From: Dehalococcoidia bacterium
Lineage (GTDB): Bacteria > Chloroflexota > Dehalococcoidia > SHYD01 > SHYC01
Direction of reading: 5' to 3'
NCBI GenBank assembly: GCA_016844365.1
Contig: JAENIT010000057.1
Span: 1 to 5,363, forward strand
Length of the DNA stretch: 5,363 nucleotides
The notes under the pieces are model-generated. The model saw only the letters and a list, made by a program, of their open reading frames with translations, searched no databases and had not been told where the DNA came from. A program made the position numbers and the translations under genes. Positions 4,377 to 5,363 of the stretch are shown here, piece by piece. Numbering within the stretch: the first letter of the stretch is position 1; every line of letters begins with the position of its first letter.

Positions 4377-4967
4377 TTAGGCATCCAAGTCCAGTAGCTT
4401 CAAGGGTGCGCGAAATCGTTCGATTAATACACGCAGACGACGCTGCCCAAACCCAGTCTGGTTAAGATCGGTTAGCTCCTTCTCTCGCTCGTCGACCTCC
4501 TGCTTCATTCCTACATAATCCTCAAAATAGACCAGCTTCGGATTCTTACCCCTAGTCTGACGCTGCTTACCTTCTCTATGTTCCTGTAGTCGGATAACTA
4601 AGTCCGTGGTTTGTCCAACATAAAACGTATAATCGACAAGTTTCAGTATGTAGACGTATCGGGCAAGGTGTCTTAGTGGGGCGTGAACTGAAATGGGCCG
4701 ATCCTTCGGTGTATAGCCTGAATACGGTTTAGGTTCACCCGCTTGCTCACAGATGATCCCTAGGCAGTCAGTACAAAGGTATGGGAATTCCTTCTCCCAC
4801 TCTCCCTCATAATACGCTACGCTATCAAAGCCATCTGCGTAGAACCAATGACAACGATTGCACTCTTCTAAATCCCACGCATCCCACTCAAGCCAATGGT
4901 CGTAGCAGAGTGGCTTCTCGAAGGTCGCGGCGGTCTTACATCCCCATTTCGCGCAAGTCTGGCTCAT
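4377..4967 (-). CDS. GIY-YIG nuclease domain protein with N-terminal zinc-finger region
   Basis: A 196-residue protein in two parts. Residues 1-100 carry two cysteine clusters. The first is Cys5-x4-Cys10-x10-Cys21-x2-His24, a small finger of the type seen beside phage and homing nucleases. The second is a pair of knuckles, Cys36-x2-Cys39 and Cys65-x2-Cys68. Residues 103-185 are a GIY-YIG domain: YVYIL (104-108) as the GIY strand, FYVGQT (115-120) as the YIG strand, then Arg126 and His130 in RLQEH, KLVYFEDY (144-151), and EREKELTDL (160-168) with Glu162 as the probable metal ligand. The C-terminal half is close to YhbQ/UPF0213-like single-domain nucleases. The fingers suggest binding to a nucleic-acid target, but that target is unknown. 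The ATG at 4967 has no clear Shine-Dalgarno site; a -10-like element abuts it. G+C in sampled blocks is near 50 percent, lower than in the ETF gene, hinting at acquisition. Confidence 0.85.
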   Translation of the reverse strand: MSQTCAKWGCKTAATFEKPLCYDHWLEWDAWDLEECNRCHWFYADGFDSVAYYEGEWEKEFPYLCTDCLGIICEQAGEPKPYSGYTPKDRPISVHAPLRHLARYVYILKLVDYTFYVGQTTDLVIRLQEHREGKQRQTRGKNPKLVYFEDYVGMKQEVDEREKELTDLNQTGFGQRRLRVLIERFRAPLKLLDLDA

Positions 4968-4973
4968 GAGAAT

Positions 4974-4982
4974 ATGTTACCA
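4974..4982 (-). promoter_or_regulatory. Extended -10-like element directly before the GIY-YIG start
   Basis: The minus strand reads TGG-TAACAT (4982-4974), followed by six bases and then ATG 4967. Transcription would begin at or very near the A of the ATG, so the message could be leaderless, in keeping with the missing Shine-Dalgarno site. The -35 region is poor. Confidence 0.4.
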
Positions 4983-4993
4983 CCAACTGGTGG
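4980..4993. repeat. Inverted repeat abutting the GIY-YIG promoter element
   Basis: CCACCA, two bases, TGGTGG: perfect six-base arms that overlap the TGG of the extended -10. The two-base loop is too short for a good hairpin, so a protein-binding palindrome is the more likely reading. A second short palindrome, TCTTC-CA-GAAGA, follows at 4996-5007. Confidence 0.45.
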
Positions 4994-5042
4994 ATTCTTC
5001 CAGAAGATTGTCGAGCCGGTCCAACAGGAACCGACGGATTCT

Positions 5043-5363
5043 TCACCCCCCCTTAGTGCCCACCGCGGTGTGGAGGATGTGCCACAGGTTGAACTCCCCA
5101 CGGCGATCAAGCTCCTCGATATCTGCGGAGAGGGCTTGCCCCTCTGCAGCAGTTAGCAACCCAGCAGACACTGCGCCCTGAATCTGACCCCTCAGGCTAT
5201 CACGCCAGAAGGGGTGCTCGCGCAATGTTCGGATGTGCCCCAAATGGGCGCGACTCTGCACGTCAACCAGGCCCACGGCGCGGAAGTGCCGGGCCAGGTT
5301 GGAGCTTACGCTTGAGTCATACCGCGCCTGGCGAAGGGCCTGGTTCACCCGATCTATCAAGTG
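5043..5363 (-). CDS. Probable class I SAM-dependent methyltransferase, C-terminal part only
   Basis: The reading frame is open to the right edge of the window, so the 106 residues seen are the C-terminal part; a TTG at 5360 is within the gene and not a convincing start. The visible segment fits the end of UbiE/Methyltransf_11-like enzymes. It has a helix ending in LARHFRAVGLVDVQSR (the family's 'LFRAAGLxDVxxR' strand after motif III), then a helical stretch with AVSAGLLTAAEGQALSADIEEL and RRGEFNLWHILHTAVGTK (the closing 'GxFxxxxxxxxxxGxK' strand). The SAM-binding GxGxG motif would be outside the window, so the call rests on the C-terminal pattern alone and the substrate is unknown. It ends 75 bases before the GIY-YIG start on the same strand. 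Confidence 0.62.
   Translation of the reverse strand, partial: HLIDRVNQALRQARYDSSVSSNLARHFRAVGLVDVQSRAHLGHIRTLREHPFWRDSLRGQIQGAVSAGLLTAAEGQALSADIEELDRRGEFNLWHILHTAVGTKGG

Overview
This looks like a bacterial chromosome fragment. The long genes are GC-rich: sampled 60-base blocks inside the ETF gene run at about two thirds G+C. GTG starts and good Shine-Dalgarno sites are present. The gene mix (fused electron transfer flavoprotein, small dienelactone-hydrolase-like and DinB-like proteins, a BrnT-type toxin pair) and an intergenic repeat of the TTCGACAGGCTCA type would suit an environmental lineage such as Chloroflexota/Dehalococcoidia. That assignment is a guess from general familiarity; the window has no marker gene.

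Layout. From 1095 down to 1, three genes run on the minus strand: an alpha/beta hydrolase (1095-436), a BrnT-family toxin (378-106), and the first 33 codons of its CopG-type antitoxin (100-1, cut by the window edge). From 1163 to 1358 lies a spacer that carries a strong promoter for the only plus-strand gene. That gene is a 616-residue fusion of the ETF beta and alpha subunits (1359-3209). The fusion gene converges on a DinB-like protein (3876-3364, minus). The gap between them holds a compact palindromic repeat that can fold as a cloverleaf and ends in a T run on the plus strand. Further right, all on the minus strand, are a 103-residue protein I do not recognise (4280-3969), a GIY-YIG nuclease with an N-terminal double zinc-finger region (4967-4377), and the C-terminal part of a probable SAM-dependent methyltransferase (5363-5043).

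How the parts relate. The ETF fusion has its own promoter and stands alone, without a neighbouring acyl-CoA dehydrogenase or FixCX, so its electron donor and acceptor are not shown here. BrnT and the CopG protein form a standard toxin-antitoxin operon, with a tandem 10-base repeat at the toxin promoter that could be the autoregulatory operator. The DinB-like gene and the unknown 103-residue gene are each preceded by a near-identical 40-base promoter module (TTGCCA, 17 bases, TGG-TAATGT). They may share a regulator or simply show the promoter style of this lineage. No RNA genes, CRISPR arrays, insertion sequences or origins were seen. No gap without a gene exceeds 300 bases; the largest is 1096-1358.
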